Assembly: GCA_016206585.1 (NCBI GenBank)
Contig: JACQRE010000143.1
Span: 1-22,013 of the forward strand
Direction of reading: 5' to 3'
DNA: 22,013 nucleotides
Source of the DNA: Candidatus Omnitrophota bacterium
Lineage (GTDB): Bacteria > Omnitrophota > Gorgyraeia > Aquiviventales > Aquiviventaceae
In this document: in pieces, positions 13,878-21,047 of the stretch
How the letters are laid out: every line of letters starts with the position of its first letter
Numbering within the stretch: position 1 is the stretch's first letter
Translations under genes and position numbers: made by a program
The notes under the pieces: model-generated
What the model saw: only the letters and a program-made list of their open reading frames with translations
Told to the model about the DNA's origin: nothing
Database searches by the model: none

Positions 13878-15161
13878 ATGAAACGGTTGGTATTCCTGGT
13901 ATTAAGCGCGCTCCTCACGCTGCTGTTCCTCATCGCGGTCGGCCTGGACCAGCACCGCGAATGGAACCGGTACCAGCGGACATTTTTCAAGTCGCTGGAG
14001 CAGCACGAGCGGCGCGGGATGACCGGCGGGATCAAGCAGGTGATCGTCTCGAATTTGGGCCGGGTGGACCGCTGCACGACCTGCCACCTGGCCATCGACA
14101 AGCCCCAGCTCGAGCTGGGGCAGGAACCGTTCCGGTCGCACCCCGGCGACTACCTGAAGTGGCACCCGGTCGAGCAGTTCGGCTGCACCGTCTGCCACGG
14201 AGGGCAGGGGCTGGCGACCGAGGTGAAGGCCGCGCACGGCGACGTCCCGCATTGGGAAGAGCCGTTGTTGCGCGGCCGCTTGGTGCAGGCCTCCTGCGCC
14301 CAGTGCCACCACAACGTCCAGGAGATCACCCCGCAGGCCCCGCTCCTCGCGAAGGGGCGGGCGCTCTTCAAGGCGAAGGGCTGCTACGGCTGCCACGCCA
14401 TCAAGGACTTCGGGCAGAGCGTGTCGGTGGACCTGGCGGAAGTCGGCTCCAAGTCCTACCTCCTGATGGAAGCCGACTTCGAGATGATGGACCCGCCGCA
14501 CGACCGCATCCGGTGGCTCATGACGAAGCTGCGCAACCCGCGGAGGCTCAACCCCGGCGTCACCCCCGAGCACCTGCCGCCCGGCGAGGAGGAGGTGTTC
14601 CCCAGCGCCATGCCGCACTTCGGGCTCTCCGAGCCGGAGGTGGAAGCGCTCACCATCTACCTCCTCGGGCTGACCGCTTCAGATCCACCGGCGTCGTATG
14701 TCACGCCGGCGAAGCCTGAGCCAACACTAGGCTTCAATGAAGTGGTGACACACGGCAAGGCGGTGTTTGAGAAGTACGGCTGTGCGGCATGCCACGGCAT
14801 TGGCGGGGTCGGGGGCCGAAAGAACTGGAACGGCGGTCTGGGTGAAGAGGTCCCATCGCTGCTCTACGTGAAGGCGTACTACGGGAACGATGTGGAGAGC
14901 CTAAAAAACCTCATCCGCAATGGACGCCAGCCAGTCCCGCGAGCCGATCCGCACCGCCCGCAGCCGGGGCTGTACATGCCCGCCTGGAAGGACCGGATCT
15001 CCGAAGAGGATCTCGACGCGCTGGTGGCGTACCTGTTGTCTCTCGCCGACCGCCTGCCCGCTCCGGCTCCAGCACCCGGCGAGCCGCCGCCCGCAGAGCC
15101 TACCGCGCGCTTGCGCCGCAACCGCTCCGCGTCCGCCGCGCCTCCCCGTGCGATCAATTGA
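13878..15161 (+). CDS. Membrane-anchored five-haem cytochrome c of the bc-type complex
   Basis: A 427-residue protein with an uncleaved-looking N-terminal anchor (residues 3-22) and the rest outside the cytoplasm. Five c-type haem motifs are present: CTTCH (66-70), CTVCH (103-107), CAQCH (140-144), CYGCH (169-173) and CAACH (302-306). The fourth and fifth belong to ordinary monohaem-like domains with possible Met ligands in SAMPHFG and LYMPAWKDR; the first three form a compact N-terminal multihaem part. The C-terminus is Pro/Ala/Arg-rich and low in complexity. It replaces cytochrome c1 or f as electron acceptor of the Rieske protein (inference from gene order). It starts 7 nt after the cytochrome b stop. 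The promoter for mnmA overlaps its last codons. Confidence 0.9.
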   Translation: MKRLVFLVLSALLTLLFLIAVGLDQHREWNRYQRTFFKSLEQHERRGMTGGIKQVIVSNLGRVDRCTTCHLAIDKPQLELGQEPFRSHPGDYLKWHPVEQFGCTVCHGGQGLATEVKAAHGDVPHWEEPLLRGRLVQASCAQCHHNVQEITPQAPLLAKGRALFKAKGCYGCHAIKDFGQSVSVDLAEVGSKSYLLMEADFEMMDPPHDRIRWLMTKLRNPRRLNPGVTPEHLPPGEEEVFPSAMPHFGLSEPEVEALTIYLLGLTASDPPASYVTPAKPEPTLGFNEVVTHGKAVFEKYGCAACHGIGGVGGRKNWNGGLGEEVPSLLYVKAYYGNDVESLKNLIRNGRQPVPRADPHRPQPGLYMPAWKDRISEEDLDALVAYLLSLADRLPAPAPAPGEPPPAEPTARLRRNRSASAAPPRAIN

Positions 15162-15188
15162 CCCGCCGCCGCGCGCTATTGCTATAAT
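15158..15188 (+). promoter_or_regulatory. Sigma-70-type promoter for mnmA
   Basis: TTGACC (15158-15163) and a perfect TATAAT (15183-15188) separated by 19 nt, slightly longer than the 17-nt optimum. It overlaps the stop of the cytochrome c gene and lies 32 nt before the mnmA ATG. The low G+C of the -10 stands out in this region. Confidence 0.7.
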
Positions 15189-15219
15189 GGGCGACGGGAG
15201 ATGGTGGTGAGCAAGCCCC

Positions 15220-16302
15220 ATGTCTGACCGCATCATCGTCGCCATGAGCGGCGGGGTGGACAGCTCCGTCGCCGCCGCCTTGCTGCACCAGCAGGGGTAT
15301 GAGGTCCTTGGCATCACCCTCCAGCTCTGGGGCAAGGACGTCTGCGTCTCCAGCGGTAGCCGGCTGTGCTGTTCGGTGCGCGATGCGCTCGATGCCAAGG
15401 CGGTGGCCAGGCGGTTGGGGATCGCCCATCAGACGCTGGAGCTCGTCGAGGAGTTCCGTGCCAGCGTCATCGACTATTTCGTCGAGAGCTACCGGGACGG
15501 CCTGACGCCCAACCCGTGCATCGCGTGCAACGACCACATCAAGTTCGGCGCGCTGCTCGACCATGCGGACGCGCTGGGGGCTCCGCTGATCGCGACCGGC
15601 CACTATGCGCGCGGCGGCCGCGACGACGCTTCGGGCCGCTGGACGCTGCGCCGCGCGCTCGATGCCGCGAAGGACCAGTCGTACGTCCTCTTCAACCTGA
15701 CGCAGCCGCAGCTCTCCCGCGCGCGCTTTCCGCTGGGCGGGATGCGCAAGGCTGAGGTTCGGGAGGTCGCGCGGACGCTGGGCTTCGAAACGGCCGAGAA
15801 GCCGGACAGCCAGGACATCTGCTTCGTCCGCGACCGGGACAAGAACGGGTTCCTCCGCAAGGCGCTGGATGTCGGGGAGGCGCCGGGGCCCATCATCGAT
15901 ACGCAGGGCCGGGTGCTGGGGACGCACCGGGGGCTGCTGGGATACACGATCGGCCAGCGAGAAGGGCTGGGGGTCGCGGCAGGCCGGCCGCTGTACGTCG
16001 TGGCGATCGACCCGCCGGCGAACCGGTTGGTCGTCGGCTCCCGCGAGGAGCTGCTGGCCAGGACGCTGCGTGCCGAGCGGGTGAACTGGGTCTCGATCGA
16101 CCCGCCCACTCATCCGCTGCGCGCGTTCGCCAAGATCCGGTCGCGCCATGAGCCGTCGGCCGCATCGCTGATGCCGATGGCGGACGGCCGGGTGCAGGTG
16201 GAGTTTGAGGAGCCTCAGTCGGCGATCACACCCGGACAGGCCGTGGTTTTTTCTGACGGTGATGTGATCCTGGGCGGGGGATGGATTGGCAGGCATGAGT
16301 AA
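15220..16302 (+). CDS. mnmA: tRNA-specific 2-thiouridylase
   Basis: MnmA puts the 2-thio group on U34 of tRNA Lys, Glu and Gln, using ATP and sulfur from a relay. The 360-residue product has the PP-loop SGGVDSS (10-16), a LQLWGKDVCV segment with CC at 50-51, NPCIACNDHIKFGALL with the catalytic cysteine C103, IATGHYAR, KDQSYVLFNL, and EKPDSQDICFV with the partner cysteine C201. The C-terminal beta-barrel is complete. ATG 15220 follows GGTGAG by 9 nt and opens a new transcript with its own promoter. The last 8 nt overlap larE, another sulfur-handling PP-loop enzyme. Confidence 0.96.
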   Translation: MSDRIIVAMSGGVDSSVAAALLHQQGYEVLGITLQLWGKDVCVSSGSRLCCSVRDALDAKAVARRLGIAHQTLELVEEFRASVIDYFVESYRDGLTPNPCIACNDHIKFGALLDHADALGAPLIATGHYARGGRDDASGRWTLRRALDAAKDQSYVLFNLTQPQLSRARFPLGGMRKAEVREVARTLGFETAEKPDSQDICFVRDRDKNGFLRKALDVGEAPGPIIDTQGRVLGTHRGLLGYTIGQREGLGVAAGRPLYVVAIDPPANRLVVGSREELLARTLRAERVNWVSIDPPTHPLRAFAKIRSRHEPSAASLMPMADGRVQVEFEEPQSAITPGQAVVFSDGDVILGGGWIGRHE

Positions 16303-17194
16303 GACCACGCTCAGCAACAAGCAACAAGCAACAAGCGACAGTACGCGTGAAGAAAAGCTTGCGCAGGTTCGAAAGACCCTGGCGCAATTCGAGCGGGTGA
16401 TTGTGGCGTTTTCCGGCGGGGTGGACTCCACACTGCTGGCCGCGCTGGCCCGCCAGGTGCTGGGCAAAGCCCGCGTGCTGGCCGTCACCGCCGACTCCGC
16501 CTCGCTGGCCCGGGACGACCTCGCGGCAGCGCGGCGGGTGGCCCAAGAGCTCGATCTGGAGCACCTCGTGATTCAGACGCGCGAAGTCGAGCAGCCGGCG
16601 TACCGCGCCAACGATGCCTCACGCTGCTTCTACTGCAAGCACGAGCTCTTCGAGGAGCTGGACGCGCTCGCCGGCCACCGGGAGTTCTCCGCCATCCTGT
16701 ATGGTGCGATCGGCAGCGATCTGGCCGCCGAGCGGCCCGGGCAGCGCGCAGCGCTCCAGCACGGGGTACGCGCCCCCCTGCAGGACGCCGGGCTCGACAA
16801 ACTGGAGGTCCGCGAGGCCGCCAGGCACTTGGGGCTCTCCAACTGGGACCGGCCGCAGAACGCCTGCCTGTCGTCCCGCATCCCGCATGGCGCGGCGGTG
16901 ACGGAAGCCAAGCTGCGGCAGATCGAAGCGGCCGAGTCGTTCCTCCGCAGCCTCGGATTCCGACAGGTGAGGGTCCGCCATCTGAGCACCCATGCGCGCA
17001 TCGAAGTGGACCCTGAGGACGTGCACCGGCTTTTCGATCCGGCGCTGTGCGGGGAGGTCGCGAGCCGGTTTGAGGCCCTGGGGTTTCGCTCGGTCGCCGT
17101 CAACCGAGCCGGCTACCGGCCCGGCGGCGCGGATGCCGCGATGGCGGATGAGGTGCTGCTGTCGGCGATTGGGAAATGCTACGCGGCGGTGTAG
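16295..17194 (+). CDS. larE: LarE-like ATP-dependent sulfur transferase (PP-loop family)
   Basis: LarE adenylates and thiolates the pyridinium dinucleotide precursor of the nickel-pincer cofactor of lactate racemase and related enzymes. The 299-residue product has the PP-loop FSGGVDST (39-46), TADSASLARDD, SRCFYCKHELF (C111, C114), LYGAIGSDL and QNACLSSRIPHG (C191). Three cysteines in this arrangement match the members reported to hold a [4Fe-4S] cluster; this is inference from pattern. Other LarB/LarC genes are not in the window, so the acceptor is uncertain. The first ~16 residues, SKTTLSNKQQATSD, come mostly from a heptamer array and look added. The stop codon TAG lies inside the following tRNA gene. 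Confidence 0.88.
   Translation: MSKTTLSNKQQATSDSTREEKLAQVRKTLAQFERVIVAFSGGVDSTLLAALARQVLGKARVLAVTADSASLARDDLAAARRVAQELDLEHLVIQTREVEQPAYRANDASRCFYCKHELFEELDALAGHREFSAILYGAIGSDLAAERPGQRAALQHGVRAPLQDAGLDKLEVREAARHLGLSNWDRPQNACLSSRIPHGAAVTEAKLRQIEAAESFLRSLGFRQVRVRHLSTHARIEVDPEDVHRLFDPALCGEVASRFEALGFRSVAVNRAGYRPGGADAAMADEVLLSAIGKCYAAV
16313..16340. repeat. Heptamer array at the larE start (4 units)
   Basis: AGCAACA three times, then AGCGACA, beginning 15 nt after the larE ATG's last base. The same unit appears in hemB at 6645-6672. It encodes the SNKQQATSD stretch upstream of the conserved part of LarE. Confidence 0.9.
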
Positions 17195-17258
17195 CTCAGT
17201 TGGTTAGAGCAGGGGAATCATAATCCCAAGGTCGGGGGTTCGAATCCCTCCGCCGCCA
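17185..17258 (+). tRNA. tRNA with CAU anticodon (elongator Met, or Ile2 if lysidine-modified)
   Basis: A 74-nt cloverleaf: acceptor GGCGGTG / CGCCGCC with a T-G wobble, D arm GCTC...GAGC, anticodon loop ATCATAA, T arm GGGGG-TTCGAAT-CCCTC, discriminator A, no encoded CCA. The outermost pair of the anticodon stem is G-A rather than Watson-Crick. It lacks the initiator-type acceptor mismatch at position 1-72, so it is not initiator Met. Elongator Met is the default call; Ile2 is possible because tilS is nearby, and sequence alone does not decide. Its first 10 nt overlap the end of larE. Confidence 0.93.
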
Positions 17259-17272
17259 TTTATCTCCCAGCG

Positions 17273-18535
17273 ATGACAAACGACCGCGTGAAGGTGCTGC
17301 TCATCGAGGACAGCCCCGAAGACGCGCACGTGATGCAGGACGCCTTGGCTGCCGCGAGCGAGCCCCAATTTGAGGTCACCTGGGCGAATCGGCTCTCCCT
17401 TGGGCTGGAGCAGCTTCGCGGTGGGGGCATGGACGTGATCCTCACCGACCTCGACCTCCCGGACAGCCGCGGCCTCAACACCCTCGCCGCGATTCGCGCG
17501 CAGACCGACCGCCATCCCATCGTAGTCCTCACCTCCTCGGACAATGACCAGCTGGCCATCCAGGCGGTCCAGCAGGGCGCTCAGGATTACCTCGTGAAGG
17601 GCTACGTCCAGGTCTATCCGTCGCTCCTGTTGCGGGCCATGGGCTATGCGATTGAGCGCAACCGGATGGCGCAGCGGGAGAAGGAGTTGACCGGGGCGGT
17701 GGCGGCGGCGGCCTTGGCTGAGGGTCAGCGCGCCGCCGAGCTGGATCGGGCCTACCAGGAGCTGAAACAGACGCAAGCACTGCTCGTCCAGGCGGAGAAG
17801 ATGGCCGCGGTGGGGCAGCTGGCCAGCGGGATCGCCCACGAGGTCAAGAACCCGCTCAACATCATCCTGCAGTCCATCAACTACCTCGAGCCGGAGCTCA
17901 AGCCGGAGCAGGCGCAGCAGCAGGAGATCCTCAACGTCATGCGGGAGGCGGTGACCGCCGCGAACACCATCATCCGCGGACTGCTGGATTTTTCCAAGCC
18001 CACCCCGCTGGAGCTCAAGCCCGCCCCGCTGCGCGGCGTCATCGAGGCCTCGCTCGTCCTGGTGCGCAAGGAGTTGGATGCCCGCGGCATCCGGCTGGCC
18101 CACGAGATCCCCGCCGACCTGCCGCCCGTCCTCCTGGATGAAAACCAGATGAAGCAGGTCTTCCTCAACCTGTTCCTCAACGCGATCCACGCCATGCCGC
18201 AGGGCGGCCAGCTGACGGTCCGGGCAGCGGTGCAGGATCTGGCGAAGCCCGGCGACGGGGTCGGGAAGCGCGCGTCGGATGTCTTCCGCATCGGCGACCG
18301 GGCCGTCGCGTGCGAAGTGGCGGATACGGGGACGGGCATCCCGAAGGAGCTGCTGCCCAAGGTGTTCACGCCGTTCTTCACCACGAAGGCGCCCGGCGAA
18401 GGGGTGGGGCTGGGCCTGTCCATCACCAAGACGCTCATCGACGGCCACCGCGGCCTCATCCAGATCGCCAGCGAGGAGGGGCGCGGCACGACGGTCACAC
18501 TCCTCCTGCGGCTGGCCCCGGCGGGCGGACGGTAG
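17273..18535 (+). CDS. Cytoplasmic histidine kinase with N-terminal receiver domain
   Basis: A 420-residue soluble two-component protein. Residues 5-125 are a receiver: acidic pair E12-D13, phosphoacceptor D59 in ILTDLDLPDSRG, T87/S88 and K109 in DYLVKG. A short coiled region (130-175, Ala/Gln/Glu-rich) leads to the dimerisation helix with H189 in GIAHEVKNPLN, then the ATPase domain with N-box NLFLNAIHAMPQGG, DTGTGIP, FTPFFTTK and GVGLGLSI. No membrane segment or sensor domain is present, so the input is probably phosphotransfer or protein contact through the receiver. It starts 14 nt after the tRNA and is followed 4 nt later by a stand-alone receiver, its likely partner. The signal is unknown. 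Confidence 0.93.
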   Translation: MTNDRVKVLLIEDSPEDAHVMQDALAAASEPQFEVTWANRLSLGLEQLRGGGMDVILTDLDLPDSRGLNTLAAIRAQTDRHPIVVLTSSDNDQLAIQAVQQGAQDYLVKGYVQVYPSLLLRAMGYAIERNRMAQREKELTGAVAAAALAEGQRAAELDRAYQELKQTQALLVQAEKMAAVGQLASGIAHEVKNPLNIILQSINYLEPELKPEQAQQQEILNVMREAVTAANTIIRGLLDFSKPTPLELKPAPLRGVIEASLVLVRKELDARGIRLAHEIPADLPPVLLDENQMKQVFLNLFLNAIHAMPQGGQLTVRAAVQDLAKPGDGVGKRASDVFRIGDRAVACEVADTGTGIPKELLPKVFTPFFTTKAPGEGVGLGLSITKTLIDGHRGLIQIASEEGRGTTVTLLLRLAPAGGR

Positions 18536-18539
18536 CGGC

Positions 18540-18941
18540 ATGGCGCCATCCGGGCTCATGACGATCCTGGCGGTCGATGATGAGGCGAACAGCCGCAAGC
18601 TGCTCAAGCTGCTCCTCGAGCGGGAAGGGTTCCGCGTGATCACGGCCGCCAACGGCGAGGAAGCCTTGATTCTCGCGAAGGTGGAGCAGCCGCAGGTGAT
18701 CCTGCTCGACGTCATGATGCCGAAGCTGAACGGCTATGACGCGCTGCGGCGGCTGCGCGAGGACCAGGACACCGCCGCCATCCCCGTCATCATGGTCACC
18801 GCCAAGGGGACGGAGCACGACATCGCCGCGTCCTTCCGCCTGGGGGCCGCGTTCCACATCGAGAAACCGTACGAGACGAAAGACCTGTTGCAGAAGATCC
18901 AGGTGGCGCTGCGGCTGCGTGAGCAGCCGCCCCAAACCTGA
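18540..18941 (+). CDS. Stand-alone response regulator receiver domain
   Basis: A 133-residue receiver with no output domain (CheY/Spo0F-like layout). Conserved residues: D13-D14, phosphoacceptor D57 in VILLDVMMPKLNG, T87 in IMVTAKG and K109 in HIEKPYETKDLL. Start ATG 18540 is chosen for its 4-nt spacing after the kinase stop; ATG 18558 (MTILAVDDE) is an equally good start by homology. It may serve as phosphate target of the kinase just upstream, acting through protein contact. Confidence 0.9.
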   Translation: MAPSGLMTILAVDDEANSRKLLKLLLEREGFRVITAANGEEALILAKVEQPQVILLDVMMPKLNGYDALRRLREDQDTAAIPVIMVTAKGTEHDIAASFRLGAAFHIEKPYETKDLLQKIQVALRLREQPPQT

Positions 18942-18952
18942 CAAGAACGCAT

Positions 18953-19023
18953 GATTCCGCAGATTTTCAGAGACTGATTTCACCGATTAATCCACGAAAC
19001 CTCTTTTTGAAATCTGTGGAATC
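18953..19023. repeat. 71-nt nested imperfect palindrome upstream of the HPF-like gene
   Basis: Outer arms GATTCCGCAGATTT (18953-18966) and AAATCTGTGGAATC (19010-19023) pair over 14 bp with one G-U. An inner 8-bp perfect palindrome GATTAATC (18985-18992) shares the same centre within half a base. The segment is much richer in A+T than its surroundings and fills the 88-nt gap between the receiver gene and the HPF-like gene, ending 6 nt before the next ATG. It looks like an inserted palindromic repeat unit. Confidence 0.75.
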
Positions 19024-19029
19024 CCTATT

Positions 19030-19425
19030 ATGAAGCGGACGATCGAGCTGAAGCACGTCGGGCCGCGCCAGCACGTCCAGCGGCTGCTGGAGGAGCTGAT
19101 CGACCGGCTGGAGGAGAAGCTGCGGCGCGTCTCGCCGGACGCGACCTCGGTGCACGTGGTGTTCGAGGAGAACGGCACGCATAAGCTGTACCGCACCTCG
19201 CTGACGTGCCATGTGCCGCCGGGCCATCTCGTCGCGGCCCATGACGAAGGGCGGGATGCGGGCCGGACGATCCGCAGCGCGTTCGCCGAGCTGGAGCGGC
19301 AACTGGAGAAGCAGAAGGCGCTGCTGCGCCATGAGCGGCAGCTCCGCCGATCGAAGCGGATGCGCCGGAAGCCGCCGGCATCGGGCCGCGCATCGATCAG
19401 GCCTCAGACCGGTCTGGCCGTATGA
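19030..19425 (+). CDS. HPF/YfiA-like ribosome-associated protein (S30Ae family)
   Basis: A 131-residue protein with an N-terminal ~95-residue S30Ae-like fold: beta strand RTIELKHVGPRQHVQRLLEELIDRLEEKL, then ATSVHVVFEENGTHKLYRTSLTCHVPPGHLVAAHDEGRDAGRTIRSAF (alternating strands and helix, described here from sequence), ending in an Arg/Lys-rich tail. The family binds the decoding region of the 30S subunit and promotes ribosome hibernation. The long-form C-terminal dimerisation domain is absent. Assignment rests on overall pattern rather than one diagnostic motif. The start ATG at 19030 has only a weak GTGGA upstream, inside the palindrome. The stop overlaps the next ATG. Confidence 0.7.
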   Translation: MKRTIELKHVGPRQHVQRLLEELIDRLEEKLRRVSPDATSVHVVFEENGTHKLYRTSLTCHVPPGHLVAAHDEGRDAGRTIRSAFAELERQLEKQKALLRHERQLRRSKRMRRKPPASGRASIRPQTGLAV

Positions 19426-20003
19426 GCCGACCCCGCGCAGCCCTGTTGACGATCCTGATGGCGCTGGGAGGACCGCTGGCCCCTGTGGCGGCTGAAGCAC
19501 CGGCCGCAGCACGGGGTTCGCCCAGCCCCCAGGCCGTCGAGGCCATGCGGCTGCTCGAGTCCGAGGATCCCTATCAGCGCCAGCTGGGCTTCCTGCGGCT
19601 GGAGGCGCTGCGCGAACCGGCAACGATCGAGGCGATCAGCCGCTACCTCACCCATCGGGAGCCCGAGGTGCGCGCGTACAGCCTCCGGGCGCTCGGGGCG
19701 GTGCAGGGGGTTGGGGCGGTGCCGGTGCTGCTCACGACGCTTGCCACGGAGAAGCACCCGCGGGTGCGGCGGGCCGCGCTCCTCGCGCTCGAACCGCTGG
19801 AGACCTCGACCCCCGACATCCTGCCAGCACTGGTGAAGGCGTTGCGGGACCGCAAGCCGGAAGTCCGGATCACGGCGATCGACATCGTGAGCCGCATCGA
19901 CGCGCCGCAGGCCAAGGAGGCCATCCTGCTGCGCCATCGCCGGGAGCGCGACCGCGACGTCCGGCGGGTCCTGGCATCGGCCATGAAGCGGATCGGCCGG
20001 TGA
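19422..20003 (+). CDS. Exported HEAT-repeat protein
   Basis: A 193-residue protein with a signal-peptide-like start (basic MSRPR, hydrophobic 7-17, then an Ala-rich stretch with a possible cleavage after PVAAEA). The rest consists of about four HEAT/PBS-lyase-type helical repeats of 30-35 residues, recognisable from PEVRAYSLRALG, PRVRRAALLALEPL, PEVRITAIDIVSRI and RDVRRVLASAMKRI. Such repeats mediate protein contacts; no catalytic motif is seen and no specific function can be given. It overlaps the HPF-like gene by 4 nt (ATGA) and precedes tilS by 6 nt. Confidence 0.8.
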   Translation: MSRPRAALLTILMALGGPLAPVAAEAPAAARGSPSPQAVEAMRLLESEDPYQRQLGFLRLEALREPATIEAISRYLTHREPEVRAYSLRALGAVQGVGAVPVLLTTLATEKHPRVRRAALLALEPLETSTPDILPALVKALRDRKPEVRITAIDIVSRIDAPQAKEAILLRHRRERDRDVRRVLASAMKRIGR

Positions 20004-20009
20004 CGCCCG

Positions 20010-21047
20010 ATGATGCCGGATGATGTGATCGTTCGGGTGCGCCGCGCGATCCGGCACCAGCCGCTCTTCTCCTCAGGGGCCCGCCTGGTCGTGGCGGTGT
20101 CCGGCGGGCCGGACTCGGTCGTCCTGCTCCACGTCCTGCATCGCCTGCGCGCGGAGTGGAAGCTCACGCTCCGGGCCGCCCACCTGGACCACGGGCTGCG
20201 CGATGACTCGCCGCGGGACGCCGCGTTCGTTGAGGAGCTGGCGTCGCGGTGGCGGGTGCCGGTGACCATCGAGCGGCGCGAGGTGGCCGTCCTGTGCCGC
20301 CGACGCGGCTGGTCGCTGGAGGATGGGGCCCGCCGCCTGCGCTACCAGTTTCTCGTGGATGTCGCGCAGCGCCACAGCGCCTCGCACGTCGCGCTCGCCC
20401 ATACGGCGGACGATCAGGCCGAAACGGTGCTGATGCGGCTCGTGCGCGGCACCGGCCTGCTTGGGCTGGGGGCGATGCCCGCCATGCGGCGGATCGGGGA
20501 GGTGTGGATCGTCCGCCCGCTGCTGGAGGTGTGGCGGGCGGAGATCCTCGCCTACCTGGCGGAGCACCAGCTGAGCGCCTGCCAGGATGCCACCAATGAC
20601 GACCAGCGCTTTGTCCGCAATCGAATCCGCCACGAGCTCCTGCCGCTGCTGGTCCGCCACTACAACCCGAACATCAAGGATGCGCTGACCCAGCTGGCTG
20701 AGCAGAGCCGGTGGGACTACGCCTACCTCCAGGCGGCGGCGGACCGGCAATGGAAACGGACGGCCGGGGTCGAGGCGCCGGCCCACGTGACGCTGCGCGT
20801 GGCGGTCTTCCGTCGGCAGCCGAAAGCGATCCAGCGCCAGCTCGTCCGCCAGGTCATCCAGCGCATCCGCGCGGAAGAAGGGCGGTGGGAGTTCCGGCAC
20901 TGGATCGAGGTGGAGCGGCTCTTCTCGGAGCGGCCCATCGGGACGGTGCTCGATCTGCCGGGCGGTGTCCAGGCGATGCGCGAGGAGGAGCGCGTGGTGT
21001 TTCGCCGCCAAGCCCCCACACCAAACGCGCCAAGAGTGTTGAAGTAA
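20010..21047 (+). CDS. tilS: tRNA(Ile)-lysidine synthetase
   Basis: TilS attaches lysine to C34 of the CAU-anticodon isoleucine tRNA, turning it from AUG to AUA reading. The 345-residue product has the PP-loop VAVSGGPDSVVLLHVLH (P-loop 31-36), RAAHLDHGLRDDS, SLEDGARRLRYQFL, ALAHTADDQAETVLMRLVRGTG and NDDQRFVRNRIRHELLP. The C-terminal part is shorter than in E. coli TilS (about 430 residues), as in many compact versions. ATG 20010 is preferred; ATG 20013 is next to it. The 3' end lies within a long hairpin (21012-21068). A CAU tRNA lies 2.8 kb upstream. Confidence 0.94.
   Translation: MMPDDVIVRVRRAIRHQPLFSSGARLVVAVSGGPDSVVLLHVLHRLRAEWKLTLRAAHLDHGLRDDSPRDAAFVEELASRWRVPVTIERREVAVLCRRRGWSLEDGARRLRYQFLVDVAQRHSASHVALAHTADDQAETVLMRLVRGTGLLGLGAMPAMRRIGEVWIVRPLLEVWRAEILAYLAEHQLSACQDATNDDQRFVRNRIRHELLPLLVRHYNPNIKDALTQLAEQSRWDYAYLQAAADRQWKRTAGVEAPAHVTLRVAVFRRQPKAIQRQLVRQVIQRIRAEEGRWEFRHWIEVERLFSERPIGTVLDLPGGVQAMREEERVVFRRQAPTPNAPRVLK

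Noticed and set aside
19007..19031. Promoter TTGAAA ... TATTAT before the HPF-like gene
   Set aside because: The spacing is only 13 nt and the -10 would overlap the start codon; the hexamers fall in the AT-rich palindrome.
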